Assembly: GCA_020440605.1 (NCBI GenBank)
Contig: JAGRNT010000006.1
Coordinates: 1 to 64,000, forward strand
Direction of reading: 5' to 3'
Length of the DNA: 64,000 nucleotides
From: a bacterium
Lineage (GTDB): Bacteria > 4484-113 > JAFGCY01
A program made the translations under genes and the position numbers. The notes beneath the pieces were generated by a model. The model ran no database searches and was not told the DNA's origin. It saw only the letters and a program-made list of their open reading frames with translations. The stretch's first letter is position 1. Every line of letters begins with the position of its first letter. Shown here in pieces: positions 1 through 8,690 of this stretch.

Positions 1-2855
1 CCACCGAAGGTCAGGCTGTCATCCAGCCAACCCAGGATGTTGTTCAGCACGTGCGCACGGGTCATCGAGCCGCTGGCCGAAGCCGTCACGCTCATGCCCG
101 CCCAGCTGTAGCCGACGTTCCACACCTTGCCGGTGCCGAAGCTGTGGCTGTAGCTCGGGAAGAAGCCGATGTTGGCATCCGGAGCCTGGCTGTTACCCCA
201 GGACAGGAAGCCCAGGTCGAAGCCCAGCGCGTTGGGCTGGTGGCCCATACCGGCCGCGAAGGCCGGACCCGCGCAGGAACCCGCGAAGAACGAGCTGAAG
301 TAACCGATACCGCAGTACTGACGGCCAGCCGCCAGTCCGAAGCTGATCGGAAGCTCGCCCGAGGAACCGCTGCCGGTGTAGCGCTCGGCGGCGTTCGTGC
401 CGTCGGCACCGAAGTTACCACCGCTCGGGTTACCGATGAAGTTGCTCGGAGCAGTCGGGATGAAGCCCAGCGTGCCGCCGAAGCCGATACCGTCATCGGT
501 GCACAGGCTGGAGGCCCAGGGCATGCGGCGGTCAGCATCCGGAACGGAGGCCGGCAGGGTCGCATAACCGTAGATGCCGCTCCAGCCGTTCACGAAGAAC
601 AGGTCGCCGTCATAGCCGTGGTTCTGGCTCATCAGCATCACGCCGAAGCCGTCATTCATCAGCTGGATGTAGTTGTCCATCTCGGACGAGGTCCAGGCCG
701 TCGTGAACGTCGCCGACTCGCCGGCGCCGCCCGGACCACCACGGTACCAGATCGCGACCTTCGCATTCGGGTTGCCCGCGAAGTCATCGGCGACCGTGCC
801 GCTGAAGTCCACCACGCTGTAGCTCGCACCCAGCGCATCAAGGTCCGCCGTCAGCGCATCCAGGTTCAGCTGGAAGTTGCCGCCGTCGTTGCGGATGATC
901 ACGATCTCGGTGTCGCCACCGCCGCCGCCGGCACCGCCGTGGCCGAGGTGAATCGGCAGGCTGTCACCGTAGGCGATGTTGTCATCAGCATCAACCACCT
1001 GGTTGCGGATGGTGTAGACGCCCTCAACGTTCGTCTTCACGCCGTTGCTGCTGTAGGTGTGGGTACGCGCGAACTGGCTCGGATCAAAGGCCGTGCCCGC
1101 CGCGGTGATCGTACCGTCACGCCAGCTCCAGGTGCTGTGCTTGTAGAGGCAGTTGCCCCACTCCGGATGACCGACATCCACACCGTCCGCCGTCGTGCCG
1201 CCGAAGGCATGCGCGCTGGCTGCGATCGTGACGCTGCTGAGGTTCGTGTTCTCATCAAGCAGCATGCCGATCTGGTAGTAGCTGTTGTCATCGGAGAGCT
1301 GCGGGGTGCTCCAGTCGCCGGCGCCGTAACGCACGCCGTCAACCGTCACGTTCACGCCCAGATCGCCGCTGCCGCCGTAGAAGACGTCAGGCTCGATCTT
1401 GCTGTACTCACCGTCGCAGTAGGTGTTGCTGCCGCTGTACACGTACATCTGCGCTTCGTCGCTCGCCGTCGGGTTGTTGTTCTGATCGTAGTCGATCCAC
1501 CACATGAAACCCTTCTCGAAGAACTGGCCGAAGGCGTAGTATGCACCGTTGGCATTCAGGAGCGCCGCGCCGTTGTTGAACGCGAAGGGACGGGCCACCG
1601 GCCAGCCGATCGTGTTCGCAGCCGTCGGGAAGCTCGTGTTGCCGAAGAAGTCGCTGCTCGAGCTCACACCGCCGCCGGCCCAGCGGGCCAGGATCACGCC
1701 GAACACCGGGTTGTGCAGGATGTTCGGGTACGGGTTCACGCCGTCCGTACGGTCACGCCAGTCGGCGTTCGCCGCGTCATCGAAGTCCTCGCAGCCGCTG
1801 TCCGCGGCGTTGATGCCCACGATCATCGCGTCACCGTAGCAGTTCGACACGTTGCCGAAGTAGAAGGTCTGGAAGTTCGCCGAAGTGTCCATCGGGCTCA
1901 CCTGATCCGCACCCTCGTCTCCGCTCGGGGCAATCAGGATGTTGTACAGAGCCGTGACCTGGCCGCTCGGCAGGCCGATGAACTTCTCGTTGAAGGTCAT
2001 CCAGAACGCATTGCGCACACCGTAGGCCGTACCGTCGCACTGCGTGCCGCTGGGGCCGCTGCCCTGGCCGTAGCCAACGCCATACGGGCCGAGGTCGGCA
2101 CGGTAGCCGATCTCACCGATGTCGTTGTTGCCCTGGTTGCTCGGGTTCGCCGTCTCGCTGTCCGCGAACAGCTGGTAGATCGCCGTCTGGGCATCGTCGC
2201 CGCCACCGCCAACACTGTTGAAGTGGTTGATCGTCGACAGACCCTCGGCCACCCAGCTGATCGCCTGGGCAGGCATCGCTCCGCCGTAGGCGAAGATCAC
2301 GTCCTCGAGGTCCGAGTTGCCGTTGTCAGCCATCAGCGCGCCGCTGGCGTTGCAGCCGAAGTCCGGAACACCGTTGGCGTCCGTGTCCTCAGGCTTGTAC
2401 TGGCCCTTCACGAGACCGCTGTTCACGCCGGGGTTGAAGCCGCGCTGGTCCAGCCAGCTCGCGCCCTTCGCGCCCTCGCCCTCAACACCACGCGGATACA
2501 TCTCAAGCCCGCGCTCCGCCATCTCGCGCAGCTGGGCCATCAGCATCTCATGGCTCGGGCCCGCAATCGGGGTCCCGCTCTTGGGGGCGATGTAGGGCTG
2601 GTTCCAGCCCGCATCTGATAGCAGTGCCTGCTGCTCCGCGCTCAGACTGCCGATCTCATTCTCTGAAACCGTCAGCTCAGCCGAAACATCGCCACGGACA
2701 TCATTGCCCGGAGCAACGGAAATGGTAGTTCCCGGATCGACATTCGTAGTCAGCCCGTTGTTACCATTCCCACCGCAGGAAGCTGCCACGAAGACTACCG
2801 TAAGCGCCACGAGCGAAAGCCCGAGGTGCCTACACCAGTTCACATGAGTCTTCAT
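1..2855 (-). CDS. Giant exported lipoprotein, C terminus outside the window
   Basis: The frame opens at an ATG at 2855, five bases after an AGGAG ribosome site, and stays open to the window edge, so at least 951 residues are present and the C terminus is missing. Residues 1-27 are a lipoprotein signal ending in VAASC (Cys27), followed by a Gly/Asn-rich linker. The extracytoplasmic part shares blocks with the 3299-7399 gene: GVPDFGCN, FGQFFEKGFMWWIDYD, AIWYRGGPG and NNILGWLDDS. The stretch from IVIIRNDGG to LMSQNHG alternates apparent strands and helices, like the glutamine-amidotransferase/ThuA fold, but I see no catalytic triad. Function is not recognised. It is the downstream member of a tandem duplicate pair, separated from its paralog by a 443-base AT-richer gap, and probably has its own promoter. 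Confidence 0.85.
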   Translation of the reverse strand, partial: MKTHVNWCRHLGLSLVALTVVFVAASCGGNGNNGLTTNVDPGTTISVAPGNDVRGDVSAELTVSENEIGSLSAEQQALLSDAGWNQPYIAPKSGTPIAGPSHEMLMAQLREMAERGLEMYPRGVEGEGAKGASWLDQRGFNPGVNSGLVKGQYKPEDTDANGVPDFGCNASGALMADNGNSDLEDVIFAYGGAMPAQAISWVAEGLSTINHFNSVGGGGDDAQTAIYQLFADSETANPSNQGNNDIGEIGYRADLGPYGVGYGQGSGPSGTQCDGTAYGVRNAFWMTFNEKFIGLPSGQVTALYNILIAPSGDEGADQVSPMDTSANFQTFYFGNVSNCYGDAMIVGINAADSGCEDFDDAANADWRDRTDGVNPYPNILHNPVFGVILARWAGGGVSSSSDFFGNTSFPTAANTIGWPVARPFAFNNGAALLNANGAYYAFGQFFEKGFMWWIDYDQNNNPTASDEAQMYVYSGSNTYCDGEYSKIEPDVFYGGSGDLGVNVTVDGVRYGAGDWSTPQLSDDNSYYQIGMLLDENTNLSSVTIAASAHAFGGTTADGVDVGHPEWGNCLYKHSTWSWRDGTITAAGTAFDPSQFARTHTYSSNGVKTNVEGVYTIRNQVVDADDNIAYGDSLPIHLGHGGAGGGGGDTEIVIIRNDGGNFQLNLDALTADLDALGASYSVVDFSGTVADDFAGNPNAKVAIWYRGGPGGAGESATFTTAWTSSEMDNYIQLMNDGFGVMLMSQNHGYDGDLFFVNGWSGIYGYATLPASVPDADRRMPWASSLCTDDGIGFGGTLGFIPTAPSNFIGNPSGGNFGADGTNAAERYTGSGSSGELPISFGLAAGRQYCGIGYFSSFFAGSCAGPAFAAGMGHQPNALGFDLGFLSWGNSQAPDANIGFFPSYSHSFGTGKVWNVGYSWAGMSVTASASGSMTRAHVLNNILGWLDDSLTFG

Positions 2856-3298
2856 AATAACTCCTAAGAATTGTGGTATGGAAATAATGTATAAACGCAA
2901 TTGACCTGCCCGTCGGGCAGGGGTTCCAGTGGCGAAGAAATTGCCACTATCGGACAACAGAAACCTCCTGAATTTGTGATTTCAGCCGGATTTGCGCAGA
3001 GGAAGAGTCCATGCTGCGCTGAATTGAAGTGTGATTTACGGGTTGGTATTGATAACTGATAATCGTATTCAGTAAAAAATCTCGACGCACTTGATTGAGG
3101 GTCACAGTGGCCCCTGTGATCCAAATCTGAGATTGCGTAGAAGTCAATTCCAGCTTCCTCAAGTGCGCGTGTCTTACTACTGCTTCCCCGAAGCCGTAGT
3201 AGCTATGGAAACAGTATACGGCTCCACAAAGCAAATTACAAGTACATTTAACCTATCCATCCATTTAGTCCTCTGCTGAGAAGCGGATTGGGACAAGT
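2856..3298. other. 443-base AT-richer intergenic region with one hairpin
   Basis: This is the longest non-coding stretch in the window and is visibly richer in A+T than its flanks. Short open frames on both strands have no ribosome site, no codon bias and no recognisable product, so I call no gene. A perfect 7-bp hairpin with loop GTC lies at 2905-2921 (CCTGCCC/GGGCAGG). On the minus strand, reading toward the lipoprotein start at 2855, TATACATT near 2886-2893 is a candidate -10 element. The region probably holds the end of the upstream transcript and the promoter of the 2855 gene. Nothing else was seen. Confidence 0.5.
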
Positions 3299-6200
3299 TC
3301 AGTCCACCAGCACCGGTTGTTTCCAGACATAGTAGGCTGAATTTCCCGGTACGGCACCGTCATCCACCTTCAGGCAGAAGGTGTATTCGCCGCTGCCACC
3401 CGCCGGTGTGAAGTCAACGGAAACGGGCTGCTCCCAGGCACCCGGGGTATTGAAGGTCCCGACGGGCTGGATCTGGCCGGAGTTTCCGAAATTCACACCA
3501 TCATAGGCATAGTCAAGCCATACTTCGTACGGGGCAGCGCCGCATTCAAGTACGAAACTCAGAGTGATGTCGTAGACCGGATCTTCCCCTCCGGTGCGGA
3601 TCGCGGTTTCCGCCGGATCAGCAGCATCCGGATTGTCAAAGATCCGCAGCGGACACTTGCCGTTGAGGGTCACATAACAGCCGCCTTCCAGGTAGCTGTC
3701 ACTGGGCGGGAAGCGCTCAGGCCAATCCAGGCCTGGCTCATCCATGCGCCAGTAGGATTCGTAGTCCGTGATCAGGCGGACACGCACGGGGAACTTGTCA
3801 GCGGCATCGTCCGATCCGCCGGGAATGAGGTCTCCCATGAAGCCACTGAGCACGCCGTAATCGAACAGCATGCTGCGACCCCGGCCGTCGCCAACATGAC
3901 TGAAAGCGCCGATAACCCGCCTGGCAAGATCAGGATCCGCCGCGGAAACATCGGGGTCAATGTCAGCGGATCGCACAAAGCTTTGCCAGGGGATTCCGTT
4001 CTCACCGGCATGTCCGAGTGTGGACTCGGAAACCGCGGGATCAAAGCGCGCAGCCACTTTGTGACCGGGGAACATGCTCCAGCGCAGCAGCGGGGGTTGG
4101 CCTCCGTAACTTGCGTTTGCAGGCCAGTGGGCCACGGCCTCGAAGAGCAGGCTGGGTCCTGGCTGATCCGTCGCCAGCTGCGGAGCTGCGCTGCCATAGG
4201 TGGCTCGGATCTCATCACCGCTGTCGCCGCTGAATGAAAGGTAGTAACCGGCCACGGATCGCTTCAGGGGGAGCTGACTGGGCTGCACGTAGTTCAGACC
4301 GACAGGATCAGCCCGTTGCCAGTCTGCATCATCCCGGAGCAGCAGACCACCGTAGTCAATGCCGAGAATCTCCTCCGGTTCAAGCACGCCATTGGCCTGA
4401 CCCTGGGTATCGTCCCAGGTGATGTAGGCGTAGAAGGGGAACTGCAGGTCGAGGTCGTTGGCATTCAGCCCGTCCTCGGAGGGCAGGCGGGCGGCATCAG
4501 TCAGCAGATGGTTGTCAGTGCTGAGTCCGGGAGTGCTGCGCAGCACATCGCTGCCACTCGGATCGGGATAGTCAACACCGGTCCGGGATGTATCGCCAGG
4601 CTGGATCTGCCCGTCCGGACTGATCAGGTAAGGTGTTACCGAGAGGATTTCTGGTTCTCCGCCGTAGTCGCGGGGACGCAGGGGATCAAAATAGCGGGAA
4701 TCATCGTCCAGCCAGCGCAGGATGTTGGCAAGCATGCGGCTGCGGGGTACGCCGATGTGCTGCGTTCCTTCGAAGCCGAGGGGCGTACTGGCGGCCCAGT
4801 TGACACCGTAGGCCCAGAACCGGGCAGTGCCACTGCTGATCTGCGGATCCGGCAGAGTTCCGCTGAAGCCATGCGGGGCAGCAGTACTGCCCCAGCTGAG
4901 CAGGGCCTGGGCAGGAACACTTGCACCGAGTGACAGCGAGGCTCCGGCAGTGAATGCAGTTGAGGAACCGGGCCAGGCTGAGGCATGCCCGAGACCACTG
5001 ATGGGATAGGCAGGGTCGGTATTGATCTGCAGGGGCAGCGGGCCGTCATCAGCATTGCCCCGTTCCACCGCACCGCAGAGCAGTTCCAGCGTTGGCAGCG
5101 AAGCTGCGGAAAGATACTGGGCGGAAGACGGCAGCCAGCCGCCGCTGAAATCGGCAATCCGTTCCCCCGGCAGCTGGCCCCAGGCTGCACTGAGATCAGC
5201 ATCCGTTGCTCCGCCCTCAAGGTTCGTGAAACCGAAGTGCTCAATCCAGGAATTGCCGGGAGCGCTGTCAGGGGAGCCGCCGAGATCCTGACTGAGCAGC
5301 AAGACATGAATGCCGCGTTCAAGTAGCCCGAGCAGGGAATCCCGCTCCGCAGCGGTCCAGGCGGGCTGGGTTTTCTTCAGCTCAGCGGAACTGCCGGGAC
5401 CGCCGTCATACCAGATCACAAGCTGGCAATCCTGCTGAGCAAGTTCCTGTTCTATCCCCATTTCCCAGATCCGGGTGCTGAAGGGCAGGCCGAGTTCACC
5501 GAGATCAGAAATCAGGGCTTCGTAGCCGCTGGGGTAGAGTCCATTGTCAGCACGCAGCACACTCAGTGCAGGCTGTGCTTCCGGGCCGCTGTCCCCGATC
5601 AGCAGCGGCAGACTGTCAACATAGACGATGTTGCCATCCGCATCGACGACCTGAGCCCGGATGCGGCGGATCTGCTCAATGTCGCTGCCCTGCGCCAGGT
5701 AGGTATGCTGCATCTCGAACTGGGCCGGGTCATAGTCCGTACCTGCGGGGGTGATCGTGCCGTCCTGCCAGAGCCAGGTGCAGCTGCGGTAGAGGCCGCT
5801 GCCCCAGCCGGGCTGGCCGATGTCCTCGCCGTTGACGGTCACGCCGCCACTGGGATTGACGAGCGCCCGCAGGGTGGCACTGCGCTGGCCGGCAGCTTCA
5901 TCGGTCCAGGGCAGGCGCAGCAGGCGGCCATCCGTGTCAGCACCGATCAGCCTCCATTCACCGTTGCCAGCAAGGTACTGGTCGACCAGCAGATCCGCTG
6001 CCAGCGGCGCGCTGGCTTCATTGTTATAGTGCAGATCTGGGTAACTGCGAACGTATTCACCGGGGCAGTAGGCATTGATCCCGGAGTAGGAATAGACGAT
6101 CGCGCGGTCGCTTGCAGAGGGATTGGCCTGCTGGTCGTAGTCCAGCCACCAGATGAAGCCAAGCTCGAAGAACTGGCCGAAGACATGATAGGTCCCATCC

Positions 6201-7399
6201 GCGCTGAACTGCGGGGCCCCGTTGTCGTAGGCAAACGGACGGGTGACCGGCCAGCCGAGCTGGCTGTTCCAGTCCTCACCACCAGGCATGGCGGACTGCC
6301 GCCAGCGCAGATCCGTCACTCCATAGAGCGGAACGTGCAGGATATTCGGGAAGCTGGTTCCGTCACTGCCCTCCCGCTCATACCAGGGAAGGTTGGCAAG
6401 GTCATCAAACTGGATGCAGCCGGAATCAGCACTTTCGATGCCGATGATCCAGGCGCCACTGAAGTTCCGTTGCCAGCTTCCGAACAGGAAGGGCTGCCGG
6501 CGGGCCGCGCTGCCGCTCAGGGGATTGAGCAGCAGTTCTCCCGTTTCCTGCAGCGGTGCGGGCAGGATGTCGTAGAGGAACAGGCTGTTGCCGTCCGGGA
6601 CATAGCTGCCGCGCTCGTTCCAGGTCAACCAGTATGCATCCCGCACACTGTAAGCAGTGATGCCGCAGTCCAGCGGTCCTCCGGGTCCTGTGCCCCCGCC
6701 GGGCGAGACTGCATAGTCCGGCAGCACGGGATAGGCGACGGATGAGATATGTGAATCCTCGGGGGCGGCTTCGTCGGCTGTTGCCAGAAACTGGCGGATG
6801 ACTGCCGCCCTCATGCTTTCCGAGACGCCGGCAGTGAAGTGATTGACCGCGGGCAGGTACTCATCCACATAGCTGATGGTCTGCTGGCCGGAGTCGTTGA
6901 GTTCATCAATCAGTGGATATCCGCTGATCACATCCTCAATGTGGTAGATGTCCAGCATTTCGGCATCAGCATTGCAGCCGAAGTCCGGTATGCCGAGGGC
7001 GTTGACATCACCCGGGCGGTAGGCACCGAGCGGTACCGGATCGAGGGCAGAGCTGTGGCGCAGCACTTCCGTTGAGCCCAATTGCTGCCGGAACTGCTGT
7101 TGCAGAACCTCCATCAGCAGATCGTGGCTGGGAGCTGGGAGCTGATCCGCCGCGGGACCGATGGCCGTCGCAGGCGCAGTGTTCCAGCCCGGGTCCGCCA
7201 GCAGGGCACGCTGCCGCTCGCTCAGTCTGGCAATCTCTGATTCCGGTATGGCCTTGTCAATGACCAGGTCCCGATCAGTACTGAGCTGCATCGGAGCGCC
7301 GGGCTCCAGGGATGTCAGTCCGCCGCCACAGGCGGAGAGGATCAGTGCAAGCACAAACAACTGCCACAGATTTATGCGGCACGCAATACCAGTTCGCAT
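3299..7399 (-). CDS. Giant exported lipoprotein (1366 aa), paralog of the 1-2855 gene
   Basis: An upstream in-frame start at 7528 would overlap the neighbouring membrane-protein gene and hide the signal peptide. I therefore place the start at the ATG at 7399, which gives a signal peptide ending LILSAC with Cys24 and a CGGG linker. N-terminal blocks match the paralog (GIPDFGCN, FGQFFELGFIWWLDYD, CPGEY). The middle of the protein (roughly residues 650-800) contains VIWYDGGPG and HVLLLSQD in an alternating strand/helix region resembling the glutamine-amidotransferase/ThuA fold; this is inference. The C terminus (VWLDYAYDGVNFGNSG to YTFCLKVDDG) looks like a beta-sandwich. No enzymatic residues are obvious. 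It follows the membrane-module operon 91 bases downstream on the same strand and may be its last gene or an independent one. It is probably anchored to the outer membrane. Confidence 0.85.
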   Translation of the reverse strand: MRTGIACRINLWQLFVLALILSACGGGLTSLEPGAPMQLSTDRDLVIDKAIPESEIARLSERQRALLADPGWNTAPATAIGPAADQLPAPSHDLLMEVLQQQFRQQLGSTEVLRHSSALDPVPLGAYRPGDVNALGIPDFGCNADAEMLDIYHIEDVISGYPLIDELNDSGQQTISYVDEYLPAVNHFTAGVSESMRAAVIRQFLATADEAAPEDSHISSVAYPVLPDYAVSPGGGTGPGGPLDCGITAYSVRDAYWLTWNERGSYVPDGNSLFLYDILPAPLQETGELLLNPLSGSAARRQPFLFGSWQRNFSGAWIIGIESADSGCIQFDDLANLPWYEREGSDGTSFPNILHVPLYGVTDLRWRQSAMPGGEDWNSQLGWPVTRPFAYDNGAPQFSADGTYHVFGQFFELGFIWWLDYDQQANPSASDRAIVYSYSGINAYCPGEYVRSYPDLHYNNEASAPLAADLLVDQYLAGNGEWRLIGADTDGRLLRLPWTDEAAGQRSATLRALVNPSGGVTVNGEDIGQPGWGSGLYRSCTWLWQDGTITPAGTDYDPAQFEMQHTYLAQGSDIEQIRRIRAQVVDADGNIVYVDSLPLLIGDSGPEAQPALSVLRADNGLYPSGYEALISDLGELGLPFSTRIWEMGIEQELAQQDCQLVIWYDGGPGSSAELKKTQPAWTAAERDSLLGLLERGIHVLLLSQDLGGSPDSAPGNSWIEHFGFTNLEGGATDADLSAAWGQLPGERIADFSGGWLPSSAQYLSAASLPTLELLCGAVERGNADDGPLPLQINTDPAYPISGLGHASAWPGSSTAFTAGASLSLGASVPAQALLSWGSTAAPHGFSGTLPDPQISSGTARFWAYGVNWAASTPLGFEGTQHIGVPRSRMLANILRWLDDDSRYFDPLRPRDYGGEPEILSVTPYLISPDGQIQPGDTSRTGVDYPDPSGSDVLRSTPGLSTDNHLLTDAARLPSEDGLNANDLDLQFPFYAYITWDDTQGQANGVLEPEEILGIDYGGLLLRDDADWQRADPVGLNYVQPSQLPLKRSVAGYYLSFSGDSGDEIRATYGSAAPQLATDQPGPSLLFEAVAHWPANASYGGQPPLLRWSMFPGHKVAARFDPAVSESTLGHAGENGIPWQSFVRSADIDPDVSAADPDLARRVIGAFSHVGDGRGRSMLFDYGVLSGFMGDLIPGGSDDAADKFPVRVRLITDYESYWRMDEPGLDWPERFPPSDSYLEGGCYVTLNGKCPLRIFDNPDAADPAETAIRTGGEDPVYDITLSFVLECGAAPYEVWLDYAYDGVNFGNSGQIQPVGTFNTPGAWEQPVSVDFTPAGGSGEYTFCLKVDDGAVPGNSAYYVWKQPVLVD

Positions 7400-7402
7400 A
7401 TC

Positions 7403-7420
7403 CGATACCCCCAAGTATCG
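7403..7420 (-). promoter_or_regulatory. Hairpin presenting the ribosome site of the giant lipoprotein mRNA
   Basis: On the minus strand a perfect 6-bp stem CGATAC/GTATCG encloses the loop TTGGGG. It ends three bases before the ATG at 7399. The only G-rich ribosome-binding candidate for that gene lies in this loop, so translation initiation could depend on the hairpin or on an RNA or protein that binds the loop. The stem and loop are read directly; the regulatory role is inference. Confidence 0.45.
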
Positions 7421-7490
7421 TCTACATTTCAGCCAGGGAAATACTACCCCGGAACCGCGATTCGCGCCACTGGCGCAGCATAGGCAGGGC

Positions 7491-8690
7491 TCAGACCCGC
7501 AGGTCAGTGGAAAGATTGGAAGCCGCACGCCGGACCGCCAGCCAGATGCAGAATCCCATGAGCAGCAGCTGCAGAGGCAGGTTGAGGAGCAGGACCCAGC
7601 TCAGGGACTGGCCGCTGCCGGAGCTCTGAAGAATGACCTGGAGCTGATGCAGCAGCTGCAGGGGCAGGATGCTCCAGCTGGAGAAAGCGCTGACCAAGGG
7701 GCCGTTCAGGGGGTTCAGGGTGTCGGGGCCGAGGAAGATGATCGTCTCGCGCAGGGACCAGACTGCACCGGTGTACATCAGGCTGATGAGCAGCAGGCCC
7801 CAGGCCGCGGGACCGCGGGTCAGGGTACTGCGGGAAAGCAGGACCACAGTAGCGGTGATGGCAAGCGGCAGCAGCATGCCGCAGCCCAGCGAGAGCAGCT
7901 CCGACTGCCGGGCCGCCGCTGCGCCAAGGTTGCCAACATGGTCCGCCGGGCTCCAGTATTCACTGAAGCGCTGCAGAGGCAGCAGGCAGAGCTGCAGCAG
8001 GTAGACATTTGCCGCCAGCAGTGGCGGGCGAGAGGCGGACTGGCCCGGACTGCCGCAGCAGAGTGCGAGGCTGCAGAGCAGCAGTACAGCGAATGATGAC
8101 AGAAGTATGGAGATCGTCAGCAATGCTGGCAGCAGCAGCCATGTCCATGCGGAGACATGCTGCGGATTGTCAAAGCGGATGTCCGCGATGCGGACCGCAG
8201 CCGCAATGCACAGGCAGAGATCGAGGATCAGCAGTGATGGCAGCACACGCCGCAGGGAATGCCAGAGTGCCGCAGTGACAATCTCAGGGCTGCCGAGCTC
8301 AGTGCCGGCCAGGGACTCATCGAGGGTCCAGCCGCTGCGGGATCGCCGGATGTCCGGCAGGCCCACGCAGAACTGCAGTGCCTGCTGCAGGCGCGCCAGG
8401 CTGAACAGCAGGGCCAGCGTGCCGCTGAAGTAAATGGCAACGCCGCTCCCCATCCCGCGCAGGCTGTGGCGGATGAAGGGTACGGCACCCTCGTCCCAGA
8501 CGGCAATGCCGACGAGCAGCTGACGCAGCAGCAGGAAGCAGGCGAGGGCGGAAAGCAGGACAGTCAGCAGCAGCACTCCGGGACTGGAGAACCAGCGGCT
8601 GGTCCGGGCGGCCCGGCGCGACTCCTGCAGTTGCCAGATGGCGGGCAGGGGATTGGCGGGCAGGCCGCGGATGGCGGTGATCCAGTTCAC
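7491..8690 (-). CDS. Polytopic membrane protein, ABC-2-permease-like module (399 aa)
   Basis: GTG start at 8690 overlaps the stop of the preceding gene by four bases (GTGA), so the two are translationally coupled. The protein has several long hydrophobic segments. It shares with three neighbours an N-terminal signature NPLPAIWQLQESRR, then SPGVLLLTVLL and LLRQLL, and an internal block LDESLAGTELGSPEIV followed by a hydrophobic stretch after SLRRVLPS. The order, a short amphipathic NP-x-x-R-R entry, a first membrane helix, a cytoplasmic L-x-x-T-x-L-S-x-x-E-I-like block, then more helices, recalls ABC-2-type permeases. No ATPase gene lies next to it, so this is a structural guess only. It is the last of the membrane-module operon running from 16815 and pairs with the single-pass gene at 8687-10105. 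Confidence 0.85.
   Translation of the reverse strand: MNWITAIRGLPANPLPAIWQLQESRRAARTSRWFSSPGVLLLTVLLSALACFLLLRQLLVGIAVWDEGAVPFIRHSLRGMGSGVAIYFSGTLALLFSLARLQQALQFCVGLPDIRRSRSGWTLDESLAGTELGSPEIVTAALWHSLRRVLPSLLILDLCLCIAAAVRIADIRFDNPQHVSAWTWLLLPALLTISILLSSFAVLLLCSLALCCGSPGQSASRPPLLAANVYLLQLCLLPLQRFSEYWSPADHVGNLGAAAARQSELLSLGCGMLLPLAITATVVLLSRSTLTRGPAAWGLLLISLMYTGAVWSLRETIIFLGPDTLNPLNGPLVSAFSSWSILPLQLLHQLQVILQSSGSGQSLSWVLLLNLPLQLLLMGFCIWLAVRRAASNLSTDLRV

Noticed and set aside
51..2618. 855-residue open frame on the plus strand
   Set aside because: Rich in Ala, Arg, Val and His, with no domain, and in register with the codons of the opposite-strand lipoprotein; it is the antisense shadow of that gene.
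2864..3279. Small open frames in the AT-rich gap
   Set aside because: No ribosome site, no leaderless promoter spacing and no coding bias on either strand.
7400..7528. Upstream extension of the 3299-7399 lipoprotein gene
   Set aside because: Would overlap the membrane-protein gene and place 43 Cys/Pro-rich residues before a clear lipoprotein signal peptide.
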